From the NCBI GenBank assembly GCA_018648945.1, contig JABGQJ010000093.1, forward strand, positions 1 through 16,408: DNA of 16,408 nt. The letters are read 5' to 3'. Made by a program: the position numbers and the translations under genes. The notes under the pieces were generated by a model. It searched no databases, was not told the origin of the DNA, and saw nothing but the letters and a program-made list of their open reading frames with translations. The stretch is from Victivallales bacterium (GTDB lineage: Bacteria; Verrucomicrobiota; Lentisphaeria; Oligosphaerales; Lenti-02). This document shows, one piece after another, positions 1 through 7,515 of this stretch (the first letter of the stretch is position 1; each line of letters starts with the position of its first letter).

Positions 1-65
1 AGGACGGATTCTGGCAGGCCATCGACGCCGGCCAGATCCCCGGCCTCCGCGAAGCTCAGCGTTGA
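1..65 (+). CDS. C-terminal end of an unidentified protein (partial, 5' end outside window)
   Basis: Reading from base 3, the frame gives 20 residues ending in ...IPGLREAQR and a TGA at 63-65. Codon third positions are mostly G or C (16 of 20), as in the confirmed genes here, which is the main reason to accept it. The fragment is too short to assign a family. It converges on the GH30-like gene on the opposite strand, with 149 bases between the two stop codons. The other two + frames stay open or stop without protein-like content. Confidence 0.5.
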   Translation, partial: DGFWQAIDAGQIPGLREAQR

Positions 66-137
66 TGCCAAGCCGCCCCGGGAGCGGGTGATGTGGAGCG
101 GTGAGCGGTGCCGGTCATCAGACGATCCCTGGCATGC

Positions 138-184
138 ACCGCGTCACGCGGTCGAGGCCGACCGCCCCTCCAGGGGTTCCGGCC
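138..184. terminator. Inverted repeats between convergent genes, possible bidirectional terminator
   Basis: Two GC-rich hairpins lie between the stop codons at 65 (+) and 215 (-). The first has 6-bp arms ACCGCG/CGCGGT at 138-143 and 147-152 with a 3-nt loop. The second has outer arms GGCCG/CGGCC at 156-160 and 180-184 and an inner CCCC/GGGG stem. Neither is followed by a T-run on either strand, so intrinsic termination is doubtful. The position is the main support. Confidence 0.25.
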
Positions 185-189
185 CCAGA

Positions 190-217
190 ATCACCAATCA
201 CCAATCACCAATCATCA
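190..217. repeat. Short tandem heptamer repeat (ATCACCA)n
   Basis: Three perfect copies of ATCACCA lie at 190-196, 197-203 and 204-210, with a degenerate fourth copy (ATCATCA) at 211-217. On the minus strand this reads as TGATTGG-type units directly after the GH30-like gene, and the stop codon of that gene (215-217) falls inside the degenerate copy. It is a simple-sequence repeat, and only this one block was noticed in the window. Confidence 0.8.
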
Positions 218-2023
218 ATGCCGCCGGAGGACGACATTGTCGATGGTCCCCCAGCTGTGTTGTTCGGGGTCGATACGTGGGGAGCAGGCGAAACGGATGG
301 TGGCTTGGCCGTTGGCGGGAGCGGTGAAATCGACGGTGTAGCGGGCGTAGCCGCCGCCCTGCACCGGTGCGGCGGTTTCCTGGTCGCCGATGCGGATGGC
401 CAGTTGGCTCTTGGTGCCACTCTCGGCGCAGTTGGCTTCGAGTCGATAGCGCTGGCCGGGAACCAGGCCTTGCACGGTCTGAACGAGGGCCGATCCCTGG
501 TCCGCGAGCGAGTGGACAAAACCGTTGCGGAAGCCACCGGTGGGGTAGTTCTCCTGAACCCCGGCCTCGGCACCCTCATGCTGCCAGGCGGTGTCCGGAA
601 GCTCCTCAAACCCAGGATTGCGGACCAGTGCAGGAGCACTCCCTTTGTAGGCGTATTCGAGAGTCGCAATGGAACGCGGCCCCAGGGATAGGAAACCGCT
701 GGCGCGAAGCTCGGCAGTGACCTCGGCGAAGCTCGCCTGGCGGTCGGTGCGGGTCGCGGTCAGCAGCCGGGTACCGGTGAAGCGAGACAGGTCTGGCCGG
801 GCGGTTTGCGCCTGGTCGCCGGGGTTGGCCAGGACGAGGACGAGCCTGTGCCCCTTCTGATCCAGCCAGGCGGTGCCTTGCAGAGGCGCGGCGAGGAGCT
901 CGATGCGGGTCATGCCGGGACGAATGAAGCGGCTGAAGTGAGCGACGGCCCAATAGGTCTTGCGCCGTACCAGGCGGTCCTTCTCGGCGGCAAACAGGTA
1001 CTGGGCCTGCCACATGCACCAGGCCTGCGCGTGCATGACATTGATGGCCTGGAGGATCTTGCCCACGTACCCGAACGCGTGCGCCTCCTGGGTCTCGGGA
1101 TCGTTGGCGAGTTGCTTCCAGTCGCCCCACTCACTCATCCAGAGTTCCTTGCGGTTCTGTTGGGCGCGCATCCCCCACTGGCGCATGGCTTTGTCGTTCG
1201 GTACGTATTGATGACAGGAAATGACCGGCACGCGGGAGGCAACGCGGGCGTCCCCAAGCAAGGTATCCAGGTAGCCGAGGCTCTTGCTGTAGGCGGCCTC
1301 GAAGAGCTGAATGCGGCAGGTGAGTTGGCGCTTGCTCAGTTCCGCGTCAAGGAGAGCCGTGAGCCGGATAGCTTGGCGGGCATCGGTGTGGCAGCCCTCC
1401 TGCCCGCCACCTTCGTGCCAGTAGTTGGACTCGGGCTCGTTGATGGGGCAGACGTAGCGGAATCTCAGGCCCCAGGCATCGCGGCAATGGCGCAGGACTT
1501 CCGCCATGTGAATGGCAAACGCGTGCTCGGCATCGGGCCGCAGGTTGTTGGCCTTGGGATCGGCACCACCGGCCGCACAGCCGCTGACGGTCATATGCCA
1601 CGGTGGCGTGTTCCAGAAGGCCAGCATGGTCGCCCCGCGTTCCTGGGCCAAGCGGGCAATCCACAGATAGGGCTCGTGCCCCTCCCAGTTGAGCTTGCCC
1701 GGGGTCTGCTCAAAGCCAGCGGGACAGCGGCTACCGGTCGCGCGACGTCCCATGTGCCGGTGGGCGGGGTTCTCCCCCGCAGGCATGTAGAAGCGGTTGA
1801 TCGTCAACCCCAGGCCCTGGTTCTTCAGGGTGAAGACATCGTCAGCGAATGTGGACAGGACCTCCTTGGAGTAGGTGGCGAACCACTTCGGTTCGGACTG
1901 GTGCATACTGCCATGGCCGAACCCGACGAATTGCTGGCCAGGCAGCTCAGGCAGAGGAACGATGGTCATGGGAGCGGCCCCCGTGGCAATCCAACCGAAC
2001 AGCAGGAGCAAGCACAGACGCAT
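215..2023 (-). CDS. Secreted GH30-like glycoside hydrolase (endo-beta-1,6-galactanase type) with C-terminal carbohydrate-binding-like domain
   Basis: A 602-aa exported hydrolase. Residues 1-18 form a hydrophobic signal peptide. The TIM-barrel domain carries GH30 hallmarks: GFGHGSM near 35, NTPPWHMTVSGC at 138-149, INEPE at 194-198 with E196 as likely acid/base, and WMSEWGDW with E298 as likely nucleophile. A beta-rich segment at about 374-460 fits the side domain packed on the GH30 barrel. Residues 467-602 (RNPGFEELPDTAW to TIDNVVLRR) resemble a jelly-roll carbohydrate-binding module. The start is the ATG at 2023, where a signal peptide begins and AAGGAG lies 5 nt upstream. The open frame continues upstream only as a shadow of the neighbouring gene. 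Its start is 2 nt after the stop of that gene, so the two are surely cotranscribed. The substrate, perhaps a galactan, glucan or xylan, cannot be fixed from sequence alone. Confidence 0.88.
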   Translation of the reverse strand: MRLCLLLLFGWIATGAAPMTIVPLPELPGQQFVGFGHGSMHQSEPKWFATYSKEVLSTFADDVFTLKNQGLGLTINRFYMPAGENPAHRHMGRRATGSRCPAGFEQTPGKLNWEGHEPYLWIARLAQERGATMLAFWNTPPWHMTVSGCAAGGADPKANNLRPDAEHAFAIHMAEVLRHCRDAWGLRFRYVCPINEPESNYWHEGGGQEGCHTDARQAIRLTALLDAELSKRQLTCRIQLFEAAYSKSLGYLDTLLGDARVASRVPVISCHQYVPNDKAMRQWGMRAQQNRKELWMSEWGDWKQLANDPETQEAHAFGYVGKILQAINVMHAQAWCMWQAQYLFAAEKDRLVRRKTYWAVAHFSRFIRPGMTRIELLAAPLQGTAWLDQKGHRLVLVLANPGDQAQTARPDLSRFTGTRLLTATRTDRQASFAEVTAELRASGFLSLGPRSIATLEYAYKGSAPALVRNPGFEELPDTAWQHEGAEAGVQENYPTGGFRNGFVHSLADQGSALVQTVQGLVPGQRYRLEANCAESGTKSQLAIRIGDQETAAPVQGGGYARYTVDFTAPANGQATIRFACSPRIDPEQHSWGTIDNVVLRRH

Positions 2024-2025
2024 GG

Positions 2026-5000
2026 TCACTCCTTGGCCAGTCGCGCCACGACGACCGTCTGGTTGCGCCGGAGACGGAAGCGAATCGCGCCGTTGGCGTC
2101 GGGAGTGAGCTCGCGTTCGCCGAAGAGATCGACGAAGCGCACCCCGGGGACGGGATCGACCTTGATGAGCGGGGCGTCGACCGTGTGGTCGGTGCCGTTC
2201 ATGATCGCCCAGATGGTCTTGCCGGGGGCGGTGAAGCGATTGGCGTAGACCCGAGGGATCAGGGTCGGGACCAGAGGTTCTGCCTGGCCGAGGGAAAGCG
2301 CATCGTTGTGCTGGGTCAGAATCGCGTGCTCGCGCTCGTTGTAGGCAATACTGCCACCGAAGGCGGCGACCATGTTCCAGAGCATCCAGTCCTTGGCCTC
2401 GGGACGAGCCGGCCGGTTGATCTCCATGGGACGGCAAGCGGGGAAGTAGAAGCGGAACAGGTTGATCGGCGCTGGCCGGAAGGCACTAATGCGACGCAGG
2501 TCGTAGACAATGGCCCCCTCAAGGCCCGAGGACATCTGGTCGGTGCCGGGGAACTCTGTGGTAAGCAGGAGGCCGGGACGGACCTCGTCCATCGCCTGGT
2601 GGACCAGTTGCACACTGCGGGAGAGGGACTGAAGCCAGCCATTGTGTTCGGGCTCGGAGTAGATGTGCTTGTGGTGAGGGCTGGTGCAGACATAGCCGCG
2701 GTGGCCGTATTCGTCCAAGCGGATGCCGTCGATGCCAGTCTCGCGGCAGACGCGGGCCATGGTCTTGGCCAACCATGCCTGATACCACTCCGTGTCCTGA
2801 CACATGTTGTAGCCACCGTAGGAGCCCACATAGCCCTCCGGGGTCTTGCCCGTCTTGTAGGCATCCTTCCAGCGAGGGTTCATGACCCCGTATGTGGGGC
2901 CGTTCTGGCTCCCCATCTTGGTATTGGCGCAGGCCAGCAATGGATCGGTGTAGAACAGGGGGATCTGCCCGGCATCCTTCATGGCCTGGATATGGGCGCG
3001 GAGAGCGGGGAGCCCGCCCCACTGCGGCATGTAGCCATCGTAGTCGCCCCGGTTCAGTTGGTACATGAGCTTGCCGGTGACCGGCTCCACGATCCAGTAT
3101 GCTTTGTAGCGCTTGAACAGGGCCGTCCCCAGTTCCTCTTCGACGCGATCCATGGGCACGCCCCAGGGCCCCTTGTCGCTCCAACTCCACCAGGACATGA
3201 GTTCGGGCATATCGTAGTGGGGCTTGATGTAGTCCGTGCGGTACTTGCCGTCCTTGCCAACCAGGACACCTTGCCACCCCCAACCGGCGGGAATGGTGTT
3301 CCAGCGGGTGGAGAGTCTCGACGGGAAGGGGCGCGGCGGCCAGGTCTTCCTGGACCAATCGGCATAACGGCGCATGGCCTGCCGCCAATCGCCGGCGTGC
3401 GTTCCCAGACGAGCCGAGGGAGCGGCAAACTCCTGGCCCGGCTGACGGTCGCGGCGGAGATAGTCGAAACAGACGGAGGCGCCTGGCTCGGAATCCAGCG
3501 CGGTTGCCCACTGCATCTCTGGCAGCAGGTAGGCACTCCCCGTCTTGTCGAGGATGAAATCGGCGCGGACCTCCTGCCCCTTGCGCAGATGGGGGGCCTT
3601 GTAGAGACCGGTGGGATCGTTGGCCCGCAGGTAGATGCCGCCGCCGTGCGTGGGGTTGAAGAGGTCGATCATCTGCCACCAGGCCGTGTTCTCGCCGTAG
3701 GCCGTCCGCAGGGAGGTGTTCCCTTTGCCGATGACGCCGCCTCCCCAAGGGAAAAGGTAGTGGTCGTCTGCCGCATCGGGGCCAAGCTGTAGTCCGGCCA
3801 GATGAGGGAAGCTGAGATGGAAGCGAATGGGCTCGGGTCCCACGCAGCGCACGGTGCAGCCCAGGTCCAGTTCGTCGGCAGCGAGTGATGCCCGGAACAG
3901 AACCCGCATGGAAGGCAGATCCGTGGGCTTGAGGGTGGCGGCAAAGCCGTCCTCGGTGACTTCCAGCTTCTCGACCGTGGCATCACGGCAACCCAGCACC
4001 CGTTCGCCTACCTTCAGCCGGAACAGATGGCTGGCGGCAGGTCTGGCAAGAATGTCGCGATCGATCTCGGCCGCGTGAAGCGAGAGAAGCTCCAGCTTCG
4101 GGGAGACGCGGAAGACCGCGCGCACAGCGCCGTTGTCCAGCAGCACGGTGCCATCGGGCTGCCGACGAACAACGGTCTGAACCGGGCGGCGTTTCCCGGC
4201 CGGAGGGCGAATGTCAGGGCGGAGGTCGGGGGGAACCATGTGGGGCGTGGTGTTGGCCTCGTACTGGATCTTGACCTGGCGCAGTGTCGTGCCCTCGCCA
4301 GCTTTGATCAGGAGAGCATCGGCGGCCTTTCGGCACGGGCTAAGACGGTAGACGAGGGCCTTGCCGGGTACCCGGGCAAAGGGGGCCTTGGCCTTCTCGC
4401 GGAGCAGCCATTCGAGGCTGGGTTCGGGACCATCGTGCAACACAGTGATGGTGACATCCCGAGCCATATCCCGGACTCCGGGCATGGGTTCCAGACGCAG
4501 TGAGCCGTCCTCCAACTGACAGTAGGCGGCAACGCCATCGGGATCGTCCAGCGTCTGCGGGGTCCAGGTCATCTGCCGTTGCAGGGCGCGGGTGGCGACG
4601 ACGAGGCGAATCATGTATTCGCCCTGGGCCTTGATGGTATTGAGCTGCTTGTTGCCCCAGGTCTTGCCCCCGTCGAAGGAGACGGTGCTGTGCGTGTTCG
4701 GCACGGAGTTGTCAATCCCAGGGTAGACATAGTCGTCCGAAGTCTCGCCGGCAACCTTGCGGACCACAACCTGAAGGGTGTCCTTCGCCAGCACTTCGCG
4801 TGGGATATCGATATCCGTCCAGCCAGCTTCCAGTTTGCCGGCCCGGCCCGGCTTCGCAAGAAACCGCGGATCGTTGGTGCGGAAGCGCATGGGCTGCCCA
4901 TTGACCACGATCTCAAAGGCCTCGTTGAGCCCGTTGGGGACCCGGTCGCCAGAGTTCCAGCTGTAGTCCTGAATCCCCATGAAGAGGCGCAGGCGCACGT

Positions 5001-5244
5001 CCTTGGCACCCGCGCGGACCTCGGCCGGAAGCTGGGTCAGGTCGAGGGCCTTGCGCGCGTGGTACTCGGGACCGTTCAGGTGCGCCACCCCCATGGACCA
5101 ACCGCCCCACGCTCCCACATCGTTGCGCAAGATGTGAATGCCCGGTGCAGGCGTGTCCACCTGCCAGTCGCCGCCCCAGAGCGCGGACACCCCACAGAAG
5201 CTGGCGACAAGCAGGGCAACAGAACGGAACCATGGGAAGCTCAT
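2026..5244 (-). CDS. Large exported putative glycoside hydrolase (DUF6259-like TIM barrel)
   Basis: A 1072-aa protein with a hydrophobic export signal at residues 1-24. Residues about 25-220 look like a beta-sandwich, including a DNSVPNTHSTVSFDGGKTW stretch. The middle (about 360-600) looks like a galactose-mutarotase-like beta supersandwich. The C-terminal half holds a probable TIM barrel. GIDGIRLDEYGHRG at 837-850 puts D844 where retaining clan GH-D/GH13-like enzymes carry the nucleophile, and TTEFPG near 895-900 is a candidate acid/base region. A short beta domain (about 995-1070) closes the protein, as in many alpha-glycosidases. The start ATG at 5244 is preceded by GAGGAG and opens the signal peptide. 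I assign the DUF6259-type family from memory of its architecture; the reaction and substrate are unknown. It leads the operon with the GH30-like gene downstream. Confidence 0.75.
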   Translation of the reverse strand: MSFPWFRSVALLVASFCGVSALWGGDWQVDTPAPGIHILRNDVGAWGGWSMGVAHLNGPEYHARKALDLTQLPAEVRAGAKDVRLRLFMGIQDYSWNSGDRVPNGLNEAFEIVVNGQPMRFRTNDPRFLAKPGRAGKLEAGWTDIDIPREVLAKDTLQVVVRKVAGETSDDYVYPGIDNSVPNTHSTVSFDGGKTWGNKQLNTIKAQGEYMIRLVVATRALQRQMTWTPQTLDDPDGVAAYCQLEDGSLRLEPMPGVRDMARDVTITVLHDGPEPSLEWLLREKAKAPFARVPGKALVYRLSPCRKAADALLIKAGEGTTLRQVKIQYEANTTPHMVPPDLRPDIRPPAGKRRPVQTVVRRQPDGTVLLDNGAVRAVFRVSPKLELLSLHAAEIDRDILARPAASHLFRLKVGERVLGCRDATVEKLEVTEDGFAATLKPTDLPSMRVLFRASLAADELDLGCTVRCVGPEPIRFHLSFPHLAGLQLGPDAADDHYLFPWGGGVIGKGNTSLRTAYGENTAWWQMIDLFNPTHGGGIYLRANDPTGLYKAPHLRKGQEVRADFILDKTGSAYLLPEMQWATALDSEPGASVCFDYLRRDRQPGQEFAAPSARLGTHAGDWRQAMRRYADWSRKTWPPRPFPSRLSTRWNTIPAGWGWQGVLVGKDGKYRTDYIKPHYDMPELMSWWSWSDKGPWGVPMDRVEEELGTALFKRYKAYWIVEPVTGKLMYQLNRGDYDGYMPQWGGLPALRAHIQAMKDAGQIPLFYTDPLLACANTKMGSQNGPTYGVMNPRWKDAYKTGKTPEGYVGSYGGYNMCQDTEWYQAWLAKTMARVCRETGIDGIRLDEYGHRGYVCTSPHHKHIYSEPEHNGWLQSLSRSVQLVHQAMDEVRPGLLLTTEFPGTDQMSSGLEGAIVYDLRRISAFRPAPINLFRFYFPACRPMEINRPARPEAKDWMLWNMVAAFGGSIAYNEREHAILTQHNDALSLGQAEPLVPTLIPRVYANRFTAPGKTIWAIMNGTDHTVDAPLIKVDPVPGVRFVDLFGERELTPDANGAIRFRLRRNQTVVVARLAKE

Positions 5245-5304
5245 GCTGGGTCTCCTCGGCAATACATGGGCTGGAAGGGGAATCCGAAGGCAGGGCCTGT
5301 CTTG

Positions 5305-5332
5305 ACTATACCGCGCCATTCTGTCCGCTCCA
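5305..5332 (-). promoter_or_regulatory. Candidate sigma-70 promoter of the glycoside hydrolase operon
   Basis: On the minus strand a TATAGT (-10, 5 of 6 consensus bases) is preceded after 16 bp by TGGAGC (-35, 3 of 6). This places a start about 54 nt upstream of the ATG at 5244. The rest of the 277-bp spacer 5245-5521 shows no convincing gene or terminator. Confidence 0.3.
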
Positions 5333-5521
5333 GACACGGAACGGACTGCACCCAGGCCCCCCCCTCCCTGATCCTGCATTCCCCCCAATCGCCTGACCCA
5401 TGCTCCGAGCAATGGTCTCCCTGGCGCGCGTGCTCGCCAATGACCCGGTCTTCTTCTCACCAGGCGCGGCAAGCGCGGTCATGATCTCTGCTGCTCCCAT
5501 GCATCTCCCACGCTGGGGCGA

Positions 5522-6628
5522 TCACCCCTTGAAGGCGGGGAACGCGCCCGTCTCGCCCGCTTGCCCTTCCCCAATCCAGGGCTGTCCGGCGTGGTGCAAC
5601 CCACCGGAGAACCGCATGACGAAGTGCTCGACATCGCTCCAACTACGGTGATTTCCGCCGACCCGTGCCTGAATCACGTCCAGTTCCCCCATGGCGAGGG
5701 ACTCGCTGCCAATCCCCAAGGCCGTCAGCGAACCACCATAGACCGCCCCCGTGTCGATGTTTACCGACACCACCTCGTCCATCGCCGCATCGAGATACAG
5801 GCGCCGGGGACTCAGGCGCGCCATGACGTTCGGGCGATTGAAGGTGACGAAGGGCAGTCCGCTGTCCACATCATAGTCGCCGATGGGCAGACCGAGGTCC
5901 ACCAGGCAACACGTTGGCGTATGCCCCTGCACAAGGAAATGGTCGCCGAACCGGCCCCTTGGCTCAGAGCGATTCCAGATGTGGGTGTTCTCGATCCACA
6001 TGTCATAGTCCCGGCAGAACCCGTGGAACTGGTCGTAGTCATGCAAGGCCAGTTGCTGTTCCACAGTGACGCTGTCGCTGAGTGCGGGCTGCGCGGGATC
6101 GGGGGATGGCTGGAAGAGGCTGGCATGGCAAAATGCCGCCTGCAACGTGCCCTTGCTAGTCGGGAAACGCTCCACGTGCCCGTAGCGGAGCCCCGTGAAA
6201 AAGGCCAGGTATTTCGCATCCAGTTGAAACTCGTCCGGGGAGATATTGCAGTACTCCTCGGGTGTCCGATAGATGCGGCGGAACACGTCGGGAGACTGGG
6301 TGAACGAGGCCACGGTGTCCTGCCCCCCATTGCCCCGGAACCAGACGTTCCCGAACTTCTGGAACAGGGGACTCCCACTCAGAAACTGGAGCATCAGGTC
6401 CTCGTGGTTGCCGCACAGAAACACGACCTCCCGCTCGCCCTTCAGGCGCAGCAGGGAATCCACCACCTGGCGCGGCGAGGGGCCGTAGTCGATATAGTCG
6501 CCGAGAAACACGATCTTGGCGGGCTCGTCCAGAGTCGAGTCGAGGTAGCGGATATGCTGCAGGATCGCACAGAGCGGGTCGAACATCCCGTGGATGTCGC
6601 CTATGGCCCAGACCCGACTGCCGCCCAT
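5522..6628 (-). CDS. PPP-family metallophosphatase (serine/threonine phosphatase-like)
   Basis: A 368-aa cytoplasmic metallophosphoesterase. The two-metal motifs are in order: GDIHG at 10-14, GDYIDYGP at 43-50 and GNHED at 73-77. Later metal-ligand histidines are probably H168 (FCHAS) and H236 (VQGHTP). IDTGAVYGGSLTAL near 291-304 is the typical closing motif of bacterial PPP enzymes. Known relatives dephosphorylate proteins or small phosphoesters (e.g. diadenosine tetraphosphate); which one applies here is not visible. The motif-2 Arg of PPP enzymes (GDxxDRG) is replaced by Tyr. The protein is longer than lambda-type phosphatases (about 220 aa), with extra sequence at about 80-200 and a tail after 305. 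I chose ATG 6628 over a TTG at 6658 because GGAG lies 8 nt upstream and the motif follows at once. It begins 16 nt after the HAD gene stop. Confidence 0.85.
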   Translation of the reverse strand: MGGSRVWAIGDIHGMFDPLCAILQHIRYLDSTLDEPAKIVFLGDYIDYGPSPRQVVDSLLRLKGEREVVFLCGNHEDLMLQFLSGSPLFQKFGNVWFRGNGGQDTVASFTQSPDVFRRIYRTPEEYCNISPDEFQLDAKYLAFFTGLRYGHVERFPTSKGTLQAAFCHASLFQPSPDPAQPALSDSVTVEQQLALHDYDQFHGFCRDYDMWIENTHIWNRSEPRGRFGDHFLVQGHTPTCCLVDLGLPIGDYDVDSGLPFVTFNRPNVMARLSPRRLYLDAAMDEVVSVNIDTGAVYGGSLTALGIGSESLAMGELDVIQARVGGNHRSWSDVEHFVMRFSGGLHHAGQPWIGEGQAGETGAFPAFKG

Positions 6629-6644
6629 CAGCCATTCTCCAGAA

Positions 6645-7295
6645 TTAGGCGATCCCAAGATCGCATGCTGTCACCTCGGCCAGGGCCGGGTACGTCGCGT
6701 CGGCCCCCGCAGCGCGCAGGGCCGACTCCCGAAAGCTCGTAGCCACGGCTACGCACCGCATGCCAGCGGCCTTTGCGGCCGCCACGCCACTCAGTGCATC
6801 CTCCACCACGCAGCAAGTCGCCGGAGCCACGCCGAGCCCCGCTGCCGCTGCCAGGAAGATGTCCGGAGCGGGCTTCCTAGCCGAAACGTCTTCGCCAGTC
6901 ACCACGGCCCCAAACCAGGCCAAGTCCACCCCAATGGCCGCCAGGTTCGCGACCACTTTGATGCGGTCCGCGCTGGAGGCGACCGCCAGCAGCACGCCCC
7001 GCGCCCGCAGATCGCCCAGCAAATCGTGGACACCGGGGAAGCCGCGCAACATCTCCGGGAGAATCTCCAGGTAGATCTCGTAGACTCGCCGCTTCATCTC
7101 CAAGCGGTACGTCAGCCCATACTTCTCGGCTACGCCGCCGATGTACCGGTCCTCGCCCATCCCCACGAAGGGCTCAAAATCGGCCGGCTCGGGAGAGATG
7201 CCATACTCGCGCAGACCACGAATCGCGGCCGCATTGATCACCGGTTCGGAATCGGTGAGAACACCGTCCATATCAAAGATCACCGACTGAAGCAT
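6645..7295 (-). CDS. HAD-superfamily hydrolase, beta-phosphoglucomutase-like
   Basis: A 216-aa cytoplasmic phosphatase or phosphomutase of HAD subfamily IA. FDMDGVLTDSEP at residues 7-18 gives the nucleophile D8 and acid/base D10. A helical cap follows at about 20-85. Motif II is VASSAD with S107, motif III is the lysine in ARKPAPDIF (K141), and motif IV is VVEDALSG (E165/D166). Length and motifs match the beta-phosphoglucomutase/phosphoglycolate phosphatase/sugar-phosphatase group, and the DxDG(V)L(T/I)DSEP form leans to the sugar-phosphate branch. The start ATG at 7295 has AAAGGTG about 5 nt upstream. It is the first gene of a two-gene operon with the metallophosphatase 16 nt downstream. 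I found no convincing promoter in 7296-7515. Confidence 0.88.
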   Translation of the reverse strand: MLQSVIFDMDGVLTDSEPVINAAAIRGLREYGISPEPADFEPFVGMGEDRYIGGVAEKYGLTYRLEMKRRVYEIYLEILPEMLRGFPGVHDLLGDLRARGVLLAVASSADRIKVVANLAAIGVDLAWFGAVVTGEDVSARKPAPDIFLAAAAGLGVAPATCCVVEDALSGVAAAKAAGMRCVAVATSFRESALRAAGADATYPALAEVTACDLGIA

Positions 7296-7515
7296 CCGGA
7301 CACCTTTCGTGCGAGCATATACGAGCTATCCAACGGTACAGGTTGCCCGTCCCCAATACAACCAATCTTCTCCCATATAGCCAAATCCTGCCCGCTCCTG
7401 GGCGCAGGTCTTCACACCACGCGAACCACCGCAAGGTCTCAGCGCCGTGCGCAGAACCCGCGCCGTGTGAGCGCGAGCCTGGCACAGGTGCACCGGAACC
7501 CGTCCTGAACAGTGT

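Noticed and set aside
88..720. Overlapping + strand frames near the left edge
   Set aside because: They run through the tandem repeat and then antisense to the GH30-like C-terminal domain, and their composition is not protein-like.
806..2248. Open frame of 480 codons on the + strand opposite the GH30-like gene
   Set aside because: Antisense shadow; the minus-strand frame has the GH30 motifs and signal peptide.
1849..3792. Long open frame (647 codons) on the + strand opposite the hydrolase operon
   Set aside because: It lies antisense to two genes with clear signal peptides and hydrolase motifs. It has no recognisable motif and is a by-product of high GC content.
5306..5500. Small frame (64 codons) on the - strand between the hydrolase and phosphatase operons
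   Set aside because: It has no motif or convincing ribosome-binding site and covers the candidate promoter of the hydrolase operon.
7480..7495. TGGCAC at 7480-7485, tested as a sigma-54 -24 element
   Set aside because: The -12 GC is not at the required distance and no sigma-54 promoter could be built there.
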